A stretch of DNA of 64,000 nt from Adenophora triphylla var. japonica (Eukaryota; Streptophyta; Magnoliopsida; Asterales; Campanulaceae). Location: contig JAFEMH010004891.1 of NCBI GenBank assembly GCA_022495995.1, positions 123,484 through 187,483 on the forward strand. The letters run 5' to 3'. Below the pieces are notes generated by a model. That model searched no databases, was not told the DNA's origin, and worked only from the letters and a program-made list of their open reading frames with translations. Numbering within the stretch: position 1 is the first letter of the stretch; each line of letters starts with the position of its first letter. Positions 1 through 12,032 of this stretch are shown here, one piece after another. The translations under genes and the position numbers were made by a program.

Positions 1-1057
1 ACCAAAACACCAGCTTATTACCATGATATAGTAGGATGAAGGTAACAACCCATTTTCCTCAACACACTGAAAAGAACTGAACTCAAATAGAACTGGTTGT
101 AGGCTTAATTGAGCTTCTGATTTCCATCTAAAAGCATTTGAAAACACATTGGTTTTCACCTAATGCAGTCATCTCATTGTTTAAATCTCATCTGACCATA
201 TTGTTCTTTACCATTTGGCAAATGAACCTTGCTTTACTATTTCGAATCTAATTTTCATAAAAAAATGGAGAAAGTAAAAGATTCCAAATGCCTGCTAATT
301 ATGTTAGTGAAAGAAACGAAGGTCGTTGGATGATTTTAGTATAACTTTCAAATATACTACAAATCTGACAATCATAGGTTCATAGGTTTATAGGTCACCA
401 TTCTCGACCGCCCCTAGTTTCTATATATATATATATATCACTTCGGTTTTAACACCTTGTTAGCTTATGGATTTTGCGAGTGAGAACTTAAGGAAAATGA
501 ATATGTGTAAAACCTCTTCAAATGTTCTACGGTATTATGCAACAGAAAGGAAATGAAATATAAAAATAAACATTCCCTTTTATTGTGGAAAAACAGTACA
601 TATCAGGTGTCATAATTGATACTGATGACATGCTATAGCCAACTAATCAAATGATGTCATATGGCAACCTTTACATCACTAAATTGGTTGAACTATTTCA
701 AATTTTTTTTAATTAAATATGTCACCATATAATTTGCTGGTTTCAAGACATGCATCACCTATATACACCCATTATTTTTACAACAAAATCCATGAGAGTA
801 AACTGTTAAATAGTACTCCCTCCGTCCCTAAATGAATGTCCAAATTTTGGAGAAGTTACTCAACCTTCCCTCATAAAACAACAAGTTCTAATTTACACTT
901 ACACTCATGATGTAAATTGTTGAGATCATTAAGGATTTTTATGTACTTATGCTGCTAAATATGCTTAAATTTAGAGACGGAGGGAGTAAACAACATAATT
1001 TTGAAATAAACGAGTTGAAGCCGACGAGGGGGAATAAAAAATCCAACACAGGTTGAC
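1..1057 (-). other. Intron 2 of the CtpA-like gene with an embedded MITE
   Basis: No coding sequence is seen. The stretch corresponds to intron 2 of the minus-strand protease gene, because the same sequence in copy 2 lies between the exon 2 remnant and exon 3 at 16938. It holds an AT microsatellite at about 423-440 and a Stowaway-like MITE at 816-986. Confidence 0.7.
816..986. mobile_element. Stowaway-like MITE, 171 bp (dup copy 1)
   Basis: The terminal inverted repeats are CTCCCTCCGTCCCTAAA on the left and TTTAGAGACGGAGGGAG on the right, flanked by TA on both sides. There is no coding capacity. The orthologous MITE in copy 2 lies at 17795-17963, so insertion preceded the duplication. Confidence 0.85.
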
Positions 1058-1643
1058 TTTGATGGTTAAAAGTTGGATCCACAAAAGTCTCTCTAATCAG
1101 ACTCCAAGTCTCCACCAAAGTCCTCTGAACTGTATTAACCTGCCAAAAAAAAAAAGTCTCACTCTCATAACCAACTCTCACCAGAGTCTATATTTGAGTT
1201 CAAGATCATAACAATATATATTAAAAAAAAAAACAAGAAATTCATCTACGAATTCCAAAAACAAATGGTTTGAGCATTTAATCAAACACCTTGTGAGCAT
1301 GAGAAATTGGGAAGGCTACAGTCAAAGACTCAGCTAGAGCTGGGGAATCCAAACAAATTGAAACTGCAGCAGCAACCCCAATAAGACCTCTGGCCATCGA
1401 TTTAATCAAATCTCCATTCAAGATATCAAGTTCCCCATTTCTAATTTGGGGGCAAGCTTTTGATTTCCCAAGAGCTTGAGGAACTGATGATTTTAATCTA
1501 GAGTGTTTCTGTTGCCTTGTACTGCGATTCGAACACGAAAATCGATGAATACAGCACACATATGAAGTGGGTTTGGGGCGTTTTACAGAGATTGAAGAAA
1601 GATGTGGTGGGTTGAGATCAAAATTAGGGCAAAAAGCTTCCAT
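1058..1643 (-). CDS. CTPA: Chloroplast C-terminal processing peptidase (CtpA-like), exons 1-2, partial
   Basis: Exon 1 (1290-1643) starts at ATG 1643 and encodes 118 residues. It reads as a bipartite plastid and thylakoid-lumen targeting sequence, with a hydrophobic stretch ending in an ALA-type cleavage motif near residue 105. Exon 2 (1058-1139) continues in phase with NTVQRTLVETWSLIRETFVD, characteristic of plant CtpA proteases, which mature the C-terminus of the D1 protein of photosystem II in the lumen. GT-AG borders are clear: donor GTGTTT after SHAHK and acceptor GGCAG. The PDZ and catalytic exons would lie left of base 1. No defect is visible in these two exons, so the gene may be functional. 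Assignment rests on family knowledge of the peptide. Confidence 0.8.
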
Positions 1644-1857
1644 TGTTTTGGGGAATTTTTCTTTTCCCTCTGTTAAATGAAGTAAAAGAGAGAGAGAGAG
1701 AGAGAGGGAATTGGAGGCTGACCGTTAACTGGGGTTTGAATCTTTCGGTTTGTGGTCGTTAGGCAATTGCGTATGTGTGTTTGTTTAAGCTTCATCTCGA
1801 GTAAGATAGTATCTAATTGGATTTGGAAGTATCCTTAAAGCCTCCAAATTCAGTATA
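1644..1857 (-). promoter_or_regulatory. 5' leader and promoter region of the CtpA-like gene
   Basis: This is the sequence directly upstream of the minus-strand start codon at 1643. It contains a (GA)n tract (about 1688-1707) of a kind common in plant 5' leaders. In copy 2 the tract is expanded at about 18515-18561. No clear TATA box was assigned. The upstream limit is set by a hAT-like insertion. Confidence 0.4.
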
Positions 1858-2572
1858 CAGTGACGGATCTAGGATTTCTAAACAACGGGTGCACAATTTA
1901 CACTAAATAATTTCAAATTAAAATTTTCTATAACGAGAACCAATTGTTGACTTGATGTGCTACCAGAATTACCCATCCAAAAACTAGTTTTACCAATGTC
2001 GAACTAAGGAATCACATCTAGAAGGTGCCAAAATTTTTTTTTTACTTAATTACAAATTTTAACTAAAATATTTTACTTATGTCATGAAGAATAAAAAAAC
2101 TAATATGCTTTATTGATATATTGATGATGACATTATTTTAGAAAGCATTATGGGTAAGTTGTTATGTGACGGAGGGAGTATATGATTTGGACTTATTTTT
2201 TTACAAGAATTAAATGATAAAAATAAATAATGAATAATAAATAAAAAATAAAAAACATTTATCCAAGTATATTTTTTTTTATATAAAATCCTATTTATCA
2301 TAATAGAGGCAAAAAATGTAATTTGAATAATAAATAAAAATTGTTGATGATATTTTGAGTTATAATCAGAAGAATTCAAGAAAAAACTTTGAAAAAAGCT
2401 AAAAAAAAAATCAAAAAACTTGAGTTTAAATGTCTTACCAACAAAGCTGCAACCCAATTTTGTCTAATATCTGCACAATAAATATTAATCCTATTGTTAA
2501 AAAAATTTTACTAAAAATTGAATTTGACCGGGTGCACGTGCACCCCCACCTATAGTGCTACATCCGCCCCTG
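1858..2572. mobile_element. hAT-like non-autonomous element, degenerate (dup copy 1)
   Basis: The ends form imperfect inverted repeats: CAGTGACGGATCTAGG on the left and ATCCGCCCCTG on the right, resembling the CAGGGGCGGA ends of the hAT element at 48164-49077. No transposase is present. A one-sided MITE end (GACGGAGGGAGTA) sits near 2169. The interior is AT-rich. A clean 8-bp target duplication is not visible, so the borders are provisional. Confidence 0.55.
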
Positions 2573-4660
2573 TATATATACGGACAATACCAAATGGAAG
2601 TGAAAATATGAACGAAAATGCCCCGTAGACATGGGGTGCTGTGGACGTAAACAACTGCCTTATATAGGTAGCTTATTTGAGTGCTATATATGCAATCGAA
2701 TAGGATTTGGGGTAGAATAGATAGTCTCTTCAAATAAGTAAATTAAGTCTACTAAAATATGTGTAAACTGTTCTAATGGACCACTTAACTGATCATTAGG
2801 ATAAATGATTTTAATTCAGTATGCGTCAATACTTAAGATTCTTCTCGTTAGCACGCACACACAGACACACACACATCACAAAGGTCACACCTGATCGACT
2901 ATAAATAGAGGTAAGCTTATATCATTCATCATGAAGTATGAAGCACAGAGTTTGGTGTATGGTTTTCTGCTATGGTGAAAGTTGACCAACTTGAGTTTGC
3001 TGTTGTATTATATGAGAGTGGAAGTGATATGGATTGGGGCAAGAATGCGACACGCTAATCTTGTCTGTATCCATGGATACATGAACTCATGAAGTAATGG
3101 AGAGGCAGAGGATCTTGTTAAGGAAAAACCATACCTGTCTGGTTTTATATACGTAAAAACGCTAACTCATGCCGTGCTATGAAAATATACCTATCTTAAA
3201 GAAAAGGAAAGTATTTTTTTCATGTCGTGGTCCAAACAGAGAGGTGCACAGTTATGAGGATGATACAAGGATGACCTCGATCTTTAAGGAGTAATCCCTC
3301 ACTATTCTTAGAATGAACATGGAACCTTTGCTCTTTATATCCCATTATTTGTGTTTGGCGTAAAGTGAAATCACCTTACACAACCTTCTCTCCTGATATA
3401 TGTTTGAAAACACTGAGCATAAAATTAGGTCTTTAACAAATTAAACAGTTTTTAATGACAGCAATGAGTTAGGCATGTGATTCCTCTTCAATAGGAAAAG
3501 GGAAGGATAAAAAAAAAAAAACCCTACAAAATGTTCACCCTGCTGAAATTGGAATGATGGCTGTTTAGTATTTGCGGCCATGGCAGCATAGAAAAAGAAA
3601 TGAATATGGAGACTAAGATATCAGTTCAGCAGGCCATGGATATGCAGTTACAGTTTGGATAAAAATGGTACTCCTTACAATTTTCTTTACTTGAGTTTAA
3701 CAAGATTCCAATATTATATATCATCATCATCTTTTGAACGAAAACATGAATTATACGGAGTAGTTAACATGTGACACTGCTTCTTCTAAAAATCAATAAT
3801 CCTTCATAGTTTTCTTTCAAAACTGGTTTCGTGCCATAGAACTATGGTTTGGACTGTTTGAATGCTGGAATTAAAGGGGAACTTGGAAATTCAAAGTGGA
3901 TCGAACATAGAGTTTGCTATTGACCAAACTGCCAAATGACTGAACACGATAATTGGTTACCAACTAGTGTGGTAAGAGTTGAGTAAGCTTCAAGTCTTCT
4001 GATAGCTGGAAACTAAGGTTGTGCATGTTTGGGGGCATATGTGGTTTTGAATTTTGGGCTTTAAAAGTCAAGAAGATTTCATCTGTTTGGTGACTTCGAA
4101 ACAATGGGCTTTTCATGAAAGTTGCAACTTATTGTGAAAGGGAAACTGATCAAAAAGGCAAAACAATCCATTGTTCCCAACCTGAAATGTGAATAGACTT
4201 GTGAAATAGAGTCATACTTTGTGTGCAATCAAGTACATAAATTGATACTAAGTGATATTTGTTAGACAATATATCCGACATCTACTACTGCTAAAGAACT
4301 ACACATGGACCGGTATATAGACTTAAGAGCTACTCCCGTTATCACCATTTTGTTTTAAGGTGGAACCTTCAATATAATCTACTAGCAGTCCGGTCCAAGC
4401 CGGAAAGGATTGCATATTGAAACATTCATTAATGTTGTCGTTTCTCTGTAGACTGATCCGTTTTGGGTGCAAGGTCGTATCTTTGAAATTAAGGAAATAA
4501 TCAATACAAACTTAGAAACCTATGAAGTATAGCTTTCATATCTGGAAGAATATATATACAGCAAATTATATGAGAAAAATTAGTTCCTTGTCAATGACAT
4601 GGGCAAAATGCCGTATGTTTAAGTAATCTCTCTCTCTCTCTCTTAAAGTTTCTAGAATTC
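2573..4660. other. Noncoding spacer, copy 1
   Basis: I see no supported gene. The sequence is AT-rich, with CA-rich bits near 2850-2875 and a (TC)n run at about 4628-4645. It aligns with 19463-21235. Copy 1 retains about 329 bp (3888-4216) absent from copy 2. Confidence 0.5.
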
Positions 4661-4668
4661 CATGTGCC

Positions 4669-5061
4669 TTGCAGGAAATGTAGGCGTAACTGATTTCAAG
4701 AACAAGGACAATCGTGACAACCAGAAACCAAACTACATGGCCATATGCATGCACGAATGGCTACCCATGCAAGGCAAGAAATTGACAATTTTTTGCTTTG
4801 TACTAGTCATTAATGTTCAAAACTTACCATGTTATTCATTTCTTTTACATTTTTTTACCATTGAGAATGTCAGTTGAATGGTTGGTAATGACATTCTCTC
4901 CCAACATGTCATGTAGGAAACATAAATCCGTGGAAAGAGATTCGTTTGAGTTAAAGCTGCCCGTTCCATCTACTCGTAATAATGATGATGGAAAAAGGCA
5001 AGGTTGTGGTTGGATTTGTGAAAGTTATATTTGGACAAGCCCATGGGAAAGTTGGAGATAA
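4669..5061 (+). pseudogene. Unrecognised gene remnant, two short exon-like stretches
   Basis: Two open stretches read like exons: one after a CAG at about 4675 (ending near 4771, ..AICMHEWLPMQG) and one at 4867-5061 (..VEWLVMTFSPNM.. to ..TSPWESWR stop). Both are nearly identical in duplication copy 2 (about 21249-21340 and 21444-21637). I do not recognise the family. The stretch between them has no good GT donor at the expected place, so splicing is unproven. The spelling is non-random and conserved, but the flanking DNA is equally conserved, so selection is not shown. Confidence 0.3.
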
Positions 5062-5636
5062 AGAAAGAAGCATTCATTTAAAGCAAAATAAAGAAAAGTG
5101 TATTCCAAAATTAAGTTTGATATTTGTAATCTTGTTGATGGTCTTTATAGTGTCATTTTAGAATATAACCAAGGATATATTTATTTTTCTTTTTGGTGTG
5201 AAGTTATAGTTTTGTCACTATGTTCTAGTCTAGTTTGCACTTACAATTGGAATAATTGCAGAATCATGTAACATACTATACACTCAATTACATAAAAGGT
5301 ATTGTACAACGAACCGACAACATAATGTAACGTACTTTTGAGTGTCATTTAAAAAAAGGTAACAATGTTAGATGACGTTAACTTTTATTAATGGAGTGAA
5401 CCAACTTATCAAATAAAATAATAATCGTCAAAGAAGTAACGCCCCTTTCGTCTTCATCTTCATTTCATATAAACCCCACCAATTCTCTCCCTCCCGCCGT
5501 CCCTCCGTTCCTTCCTTCCTCTCCTCACAATCTCTCTTTCCTCCCAACTTTCTCTCTCTAAACCCCCACCAATTCTCTCCCTCCCGCCATCCCTCCGCTA
5601 CCACAAACCCTTCTCCTCGCCTTCTCCCCTCCCAGA
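5062..5636. other. Noncoding spacer and pyrimidine-rich leader
   Basis: 5062-5436 shows nothing recognisable. From 5437 the plus strand is a pyrimidine-rich leader with a direct repeat of AACCCC(C)ACCAATTCTCTCC. It leads into the chimeric gene fragment that starts at 5637 and looks like a transcribed 5' leader. Confidence 0.4.
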
Positions 5637-6129
5637 ATGAGCTGGCTTTCCAAGTTAGTGTTCGACACACGCACCCCCACCGATCTCTCCGCCGACCAGT
5701 CTTCCTAGATTGCTCAGGGTCCCGACGACGAACGTCTACTCCACCGTCAGGTTAACAACTTCAGTTCATCAAAGCGTCTGCCTCACTTGTTCTTGCGCTC
5801 TCAAAATGCACCACCGCTCTTCAATCTCCCTCTGCAAATTGATTTCAAGATACCCTTTTCAAAGATCTTCAAAACCCACATCCCAATTTCTCTTCAAATC
5901 AATCACAACCTTAGTTAATCAATCCCCCACAAACCGCACTCCACCCTCAAACCCTAATTCCAACCCCAAATTTCCAATCTCAAATACCCAAACCCACTTT
6001 ACACTTTTTCAAAGAAATTACAGCAATGTTGACACAAACAAAGTAGTAGACCAAATTAATCTCAAGTTTGCGGAAGCGAGGGAGGAGATTGTTGATAAAA
6101 AAAATGATTTATTCCTTGCCGGTTGTTAA
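5637..6129 (+). pseudogene. Chimeric fragment: MsrA-like N-terminus joined to a mitochondrial-presequence-like ORF (copy 1)
   Basis: From ATG 5637 the frame reads MSWLSKL.FDTRTPTDLSAD and later IAQGPDD, which resembles the N-terminus of plant peptide methionine sulfoxide reductase A. An in-frame TAG at 5706 interrupts it, and the catalytic GCFWG region is absent. In another frame, ATG 5806 opens an ORF to 6129. Its first 70 residues are rich in Ser, Arg and Lys and low in acids, as in mitochondrial presequences, followed by NYSNVDTNKVVDQINLKFAE. The parent of the second part is not identified. The block looks like two gene 5' ends brought together. Confidence 0.45.
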
Positions 6130-8449
6130 AATTAATTTATTGAACTTGTATGATGGAATAGTTTAATTGATTTTTTAAATTTTATATTGAATTTTTGAAA
6201 AATGATATGTATGTAACGGGTGGAGGTGGAAGAAGAAGGGGTAGAATGATCATTCCATATATCAATGATTTGGGGACTTTTGTGGGAATAACAGGATGGA
6301 GGTGGAATAAGACTACTAAATCCATTAAATAGACTCACAACTGTTAAATGATGTAACGAGTGTTAGTATTTTTCTTATATCGTTGAAATTTTTGTTATCT
6401 TTTTAACGTCGTTAGGGTACGTTCCATTATATGAAATGAGATGAAAAAGTATGTTATATTAAGATATCAAACCGTAGTATGTTCCATTAATTGTAACAAC
6501 CGTATAGTACATTAACCCAATTTTTCGTTCACCCCACCTTCATGTTCATTTCATTATGCATGGCTTATGTAGGGAGAGAGATCATACTTATTTACTTAAA
6601 AAATGTTCATCTTGTTTGTATGATTGAAATTAAATGCAATTGATTCCTTTGTTTAATTTAATTAAATTGGTTTATTAAATCATGTCACGTGCAATTTACG
6701 TGATAATATTTAGGGAGTGGCGTGGTTATCAGGATAAAAAATACAATAATTGTTTGGGTAAACTTTTTATTAGGAGCCAAATGTTAGACACAATAGGAAT
6801 TGCTATTACTTTAGCTTGTTTTACCCTTGCTATCTTCAATCAATGTTGACCGAGGAAGTTGTCACCCATTCCTAAAATTCAATCCCTGCTCAAAAATATT
6901 ACGAGTGCCAAATCAAATGACAAAAAGGTTCATGAAAGCATGAGTTTTTATCATGGGCTTGAATAATTATCCCTCCCTCGTAGAAAAAGTGTCGCACTTT
7001 TCATTTTTGTCACATCTCTCTTAATGGTTATTCGTACATGTTAATCTCAGTTTATGCTTTTTGCTCGGTACGTAAATGTATCATTTACTCTTTTCCTTTT
7101 CACTGTATCATTTTTCGTATGAACATCTTGTAAGTTGAGAAGACAGATCACAAAACTTTCACCTATTCACCAACCTATCCATACTTATTGATTAAAAATT
7201 GTTCTCAATCTACTTCATATTCATATTTGTACTTTCCTGTCACATTGATGTTGGAGTTCTTTCAGATAGCATTTGATGCTATTATTCAACAAATTTTCCT
7301 AAGGGCATACAAGAATCTCTTCCCAACAAAGTCCTTTAAATGGAGAAGTAGAAAGAGGCACAAGGGTGAGCATGGATTTCGATTGGACCTATAGTAAGCT
7401 TTATTATAGGTTTCAGCTTAAAATCAGTTTATGTCAATATCAATAAAAAAATAAACAAATACCGTTATGATTACACAATAGAATTGTAAGTGATACATGA
7501 ATAATTAGAGAAGATGAGAATGGGACCACTTTTCTTGTCATTGGAACCCCCTACTCTTTATTATATTTGTCTGCATAACCCTACATATTTTTCCTTACCC
7601 ATGATTTAAGGGGATGGTAGGATATCTTAGGGCCACTTCCCCCACCACAACTAAGCTGTGTTTATGTCAAACCTATGATTTTTTTTTTGTTTACTTCCTC
7701 TGTCATGAGAAAAGACTTACAGTGCCAAAATGAACATTTATATATATATTTTTTTAAATAATTTTATCCGTATATATTATTTTACCATTTTTATTAATTT
7801 TTTATTATTTATAACAAAACTAAAAATTTAAAATGGATAACGAGATTTTTTTTTAATATTTACCATTAAATTAAAACATTTTTAGAATCCTCTCTTGAGA
7901 TCTTTCCAAAAAAATAAATAAATATGAAGAATCCATCTTGAATAATAAAAGACATTTATTTATGGATCGAGGGAGTCTTTTTTATTTTATTTTCTTGGTT
8001 TGTCTACAATATAATTTCTGTAAACAAAAAAAATACTTGGACGGAAGGAGTATTTCTTTCAACTTTCACTTAATTTCAATTGTAATATATTATGCACCTT
8101 TTTGTAGTCTTTCTTCAATTATAACAAAGAAAAAATAAAGAGAATTTCAAAAAGTCTTCAAGCCACAAGCATCAATATAAGTATCAACAAGGTTAGCTTC
8201 TCTAGTTTTCTTTAAAATTACGATTCATAGGCACAATTTAAAATTAAAATTGCATCTAAAAATTAAAAAACTATAATTTTAGTTAATGGTATTCTTAATA
8301 AGGGTATAAAGGAGATATTGAAACTAAGTTGAAAGAGTAAGATTTTATATAATATTGACTTCCCTAATTCAAATACAATTGGTAATTTTGGTAAAATAAT
8401 TTTATGACTTTTTTAGCAAAGAGTTATATTTCTATTTGAAAAAGGACAT
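6130..8449. other. Spacer with two short ORFs and MITE debris, copy 1
   Basis: No supported full gene. A short frame at 6681-6872 (MSRAIYVIIFREWRGY.. with a hydrophobic segment ..GIAITLACFTLAIF..) is intact for 64 residues in copy 2 (23360-23554) but has a one-base deletion here. Another at 7188-7394 ends ..KRHKGEHGFRLDL and is interrupted by a stop in copy 2. Neither is recognised. A degenerate MITE-like pair of ends lies at about 7694-7976. The rest is AT-rich. Confidence 0.4.
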
Positions 8450-9029
8450 TGTTAAATATGTAAATATCTTTTAGACATGTAAATATATTGTGTTATATTT
8501 AGAATAGGACTAATATTACTAACAAATCTCTTTCCTTATAAGTGCCAATCTATGTTTCCTTGTAAGAGTTGGATTGCATCAAATAAGGAATAGTTTGACT
8601 GATTGAAAAACTTCTCAAAGGCGCATATAAATACAAGGCCTCGGCACCTTGAGAAGATACGGATTGAGAATTCTTTGAAAGATAAAAACTTTTGTTATTT
8701 ACGGATTCAAGATATTCTGTTTAGAATAGTTTCTCGTTGGAAAAGGAAGATTGTTCTTGGTTTACAAGTTGGTTAGAACATGTTTTTAGTATTTTAATCT
8801 TTTTGTTTCACTTATTCGTATTTTCCTTTGTAAAACAAATTTTAATAGTGAAAACCTTTTTGGGATTAAAGCCTTGTTTGATGGGTCTGAACCAGTAAAC
8901 GTTTAATTCTGTGTTCTTTATTTTATTCAGTTGTTTATTGGTGGATGTGTGAACAGTTGTAACTCACATTTGTACTCACATCCGTGATCTGTTCTGTTGA
9001 ACTGATTTCCTAGCTACACTAAACTTTCA
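8450..9029 (+). repeat. 5' LTR of Copia element A, copy 1 (580 bp)
   Basis: It begins TGTTAAATATG and ends CTTTCA, two bases before a canonical primer-binding site. It is AT-rich. The same LTR occurs at 25149-25729. Only the 5' LTR is present, so no LTR pair can be compared for age. Confidence 0.8.
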
Positions 9030-9031
9030 AT

Positions 9032-9043
9032 TGGTATCAGAGC
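9032..9043 (+). promoter_or_regulatory. Primer-binding site of Copia element A
   Basis: TGGTATCAGAGC matches the 3' end of plant initiator methionine tRNA, the usual primer for Copia elements. In copy 2 the site (25732-25743) is mutated to TGATATCAGAGT. Confidence 0.9.
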
Positions 9044-9090
9044 CAACTCTCGACATATTACTAAGTGTTGATCTAGAAAGTGTAGTCATA

Positions 9091-10735
9091 ATGGAATGTC
9101 AAAATCATCAAAACAAGCCTCCAGTTTTGGATGTCACCAATTATTCTTTTTGGAAGTCTAAAATGCGTAACTACATCAAATCAATTGATGAAAGAGCATG
9201 GATGTGTATACTTGTTGCTTGGCAACCTCCCACTGTGAAGAAGAAGCCTATATCCGGTGTTGGTGAATCTATTTTTGAAAGAAAACATGAGGAAAGATGG
9301 ACTCTTGATGAAATCACCTCTGCAAATTATAATTCTAAAGCCATGCGTGTTATTTTCAGTCATATTTCTGGAAATATGTACAAGCTTATCACCAATGAAT
9401 GTATTGCTAAAAATGCTTGAGATATCTTGCAGATGCAATGTGAGGGGATTCCAAGTGTTAAGCCCACTAAACTTAGAATCTTAATGGATAGATTTGAACT
9501 TCTTAGAATGGAGGTGACAGAAGACACTGTCTCCTATGCTGCTAAGATCCATGAGATCTCTAATAAATGTACCAGTATTGGCGAGTCTATCTTTAATGCC
9601 AGACTTGTGAGCAAAATTTTGAGGACTTTACTTGAAAGGTTCAACATAAAGGTTTCTGTCATAAAGGAAACTAGTGACACCAACACAGTAGGTTTAGACA
9701 AAATTGTTGGTATTTTAACTGTGTTTGAGCTAAATCTTGAGGCTCAGAAAAAGAACAAGGTCATAAACCTTGCCCTCAAAAGCTCTGCAGCTGTTCCAAA
9801 AGAACTGGTTGAGCTCTCATCAGAAATTGACAAGTCAAGCCTTAAGGATAAGGATTTGGCCCTCATTTCTAAAAAATTCAGTTATATGCTGAAAAATAAG
9901 AGGATAAGCAAGTTTCCCAATAGACATGTTCCAATTGCTGAAAAACCTAAAATTAGCACTGAAAATGGCTTCAAAAGGCTAAACCTAGAGAATAGGAAAT
10001 CCTCTGAATCTGTCCAATGTAAAGCATGTCGTGGATTTGATCACTATGCTAATGAGTGTGCTAACACATTTAAAAAAAGGGAATGAGCTTAACTGCTTCC
10101 CTGAGTGATAGTGAGGATAAAGAGGAAGTTGCTAACATGTCAGTGATAAACTGTCATTCTGTTTTTAATGCTCACTTTGCAAGAATAGAAGAAGAAGATT
10201 ATGAGTAGAATGTGGATGTGAACTCAGATGTGGACACATCCTTGTACACATCTGAAGATAAATCAAATATGACTCTCAATTGTTTCTCCATAAAAGGAGA
10301 TTCAGATGATGAAGGAAGAGATATTCCCTATAAGGAACTCTTTGAGACATACAAAGAACTGCATACATATTGGATAAAAAGAATGGACAAAATTGATGTA
10401 CTGGCCAAGGTAAACGAAGCTCTCTCTGATAAATTGTCTGTTTGTGAAGATGAGAAAGCTAGACTTTAAAAAGAAAATGATAATCAAAAGGATACAATTG
10501 TTAAACTTGAAGTTCTGGTAACCAAGAGAGAAGTTGAAGTTGAACTTGAAAATTTCAAAACTGATTTTGAAAAAGCTGAAGGTATATTAACCAAGTTAAA
10601 TACTGAAAAAATGAAACTTGATGAATCTTTAGCTCTTGGTAAAACTGGAAAAATTGATATTGGGTTTGAAAAAACCAAATTTGTAAAGGAGGGAAGTGAG
10701 GTTTCAAAATCTGATGAATCTTTAGCTCTAAGTGG
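9091..10735 (+). pseudogene. Copia element A gag, broken (copy 1)
   Basis: From ATG 9091 the protein reads as a Copia gag: an N-terminal domain (..YSFWKSKMRNYIKSIDE..), the UBN2-type capsid domain (..LLRMEVTEDTVSYAAKIHEI..), a zinc-knuckle-like stretch (CKACRGFDHYANEC at about 10018-10059) and a Lys/Glu-rich probable coiled-coil tail up to about 10735. Breaks include in-frame TGA at 9418, where a Trp codon is expected, a stop after the knuckle at 10084, TAG at 10206 and TAA at 10467. Gag would form the cytoplasmic particle that packages the element RNA. The 9418 stop is shared with copy 2. Confidence 0.85.
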
Positions 10736-11806
10736 ACCATTGGGCCAACCATGCAAGGAGTAGCCCAAATGTGCTAGTTTTGTACTAGCTCAATTTGGAC
10801 CACACCCGCAAAGCACGCGAAGCCCGCGAAGGTCGCAATGGGCGTTTTGAGGCACACACTTTGCACTTCACATCGTCGCTAGGAGCCTTAAACTTTTGAC
10901 AAAAGTTGGCTTGGTTCATGGTTCGATTCGGTCCAAGGCAGGTGAGGCGGGTTCGGCTTAGGCACTGGTGATTCGGTCCATTTAGTTCGTGGGCTGGTGG
11001 CAACTTGGGGCGGCTTGGATTGGGCCGAGCCCCAGTTGGGTTCAGCAAAGGTGGGCCGGCGGATCCGGATTGGAGCAGTTTGGGTTGTGATGGTTCTTGA
11101 AAAGGTGGGCGTGACCCATGCCTTTTCAAATAGGCGGGTCAAGGCTGTTGGGCCAACCCAGCAGATCTCCTCCCTCCATCTAGATCTGATTCAACGGTCC
11201 AAAATCCACCAGACACCAATTGTGTTTATTCCTAATGGGTACCACATCTCTTCATACACTATTAATAGACCCCCTGGTTTGACAAATCAATTCACTCATT
11301 GATTCAATCACTTCACAATTCACTCTCTCTTCTCACTAGAAGTAGAAGACTTCACATATCTAACAAAGTTAATTAACTCGGTTAGATATTTAATTGAATT
11401 ATGGAATTCAGTCACAGAATTCAACGGAATTCTGAACATCATCTGTTAGAAGATAGAGCATCTCGTTGCATAAGTCATCTTCAAAGTCTAGAAGTGTCAA
11501 ACACAAATTTTGTTCGCCAAAGTCGTTAATTTGGAGTGCTCCTATTAACGATTGTAAAGTCGTTTCATCTTGAGAGAAGATTGCCGCTAATCCGTAAGCA
11601 CCAGTGTGGGGCAATATCTTCTTGTGGAAATTGTGTCCAACACAAGACTCGACTTCTTTAATTACTCGGTTTGCTTTAATTTTCGCATTCTAGTTTATCT
11701 TTATTTCCTGCCCCGTTAATTATGTTATGGTTCATTATATTATTTGTCATTTCGTTAAATTAGAGAAAGCCTTATTTATTGTTATATATAATAAATTTTC
11801 CCAACA
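10733..11806 (+). repeat. 5' LTR remnant of Copia element B (5' end missing)
   Basis: The segment ends TTTTCCCAACA at 11806, complementary in style to the TGTTGG start of the 3' LTR remnant at 15508. The TGTTGGAATTTTGG start is not found here, so the left end has been lost. A GC-rich part (10800-11160) precedes an AT-rich part. Open frames inside it are not gene-like. Confidence 0.55.
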
Positions 11807-12032
11807 ATCGCAAGAAGATATTAACGTTTTCTTGTTTTTATGACAAATATGAGCCGATGATGATGGACAACCAAAGGACATTATCGTTAGAGACTTAACG
11901 AGAAAAATGACGATTTCCAAGGAAGGATAACTAGAAGAGCATTGGAAATTAACTAGAAGATAACGAGAAGGTCAACAATAATCCCGGAAGTGATTCAAAG
12001 AATTGTTGACAACATGGAGCGGACTTATAACC

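Larger units (their letters stand above)
1..9921. repeat. Segmental duplication, copy 1 (extends beyond the left edge)
   Basis: This block aligns in the same orientation with 16967-26574, starting at the first base of the window and ending inside the gag gene of Copia element A. Gene fragments, MITEs, LTR and primer site occur in the same order in both copies. The copies differ by substitutions, microsatellite length and several large indels. Copy 1 keeps an intact intron 1 of the protease gene, about 329 bp at 3888-4216 that copy 2 lacks, and 39 bp of gag that copy 2 lacks. Because the match begins at base 1, the real unit is probably longer on the left and likely includes the downstream protease exons. 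Confidence 0.93.
8450..10735 (+). mobile_element. Copia-type retrotransposon A, 5' half (dup copy 1)
   Basis: It comprises a 5' LTR (8450-9029), a primer-binding site and a decayed gag. The element breaks off at about 10735, where remnants of a second Copia element begin. The pol region and 3' LTR are absent from the window. Confidence 0.85.

Noticed and set aside
5428..5670. Minus-strand frame rich in Arg, Glu and Gly
   Set aside because: Antisense of the pyrimidine-rich leader of the chimeric fragment; low-complexity composition.
10785..11302. Open frames on both strands in the GC-rich part of the Copia B LTR
   Set aside because: They lie inside an LTR remnant, on both strands at once, without recognisable domains; high GC content explains the lack of stops.
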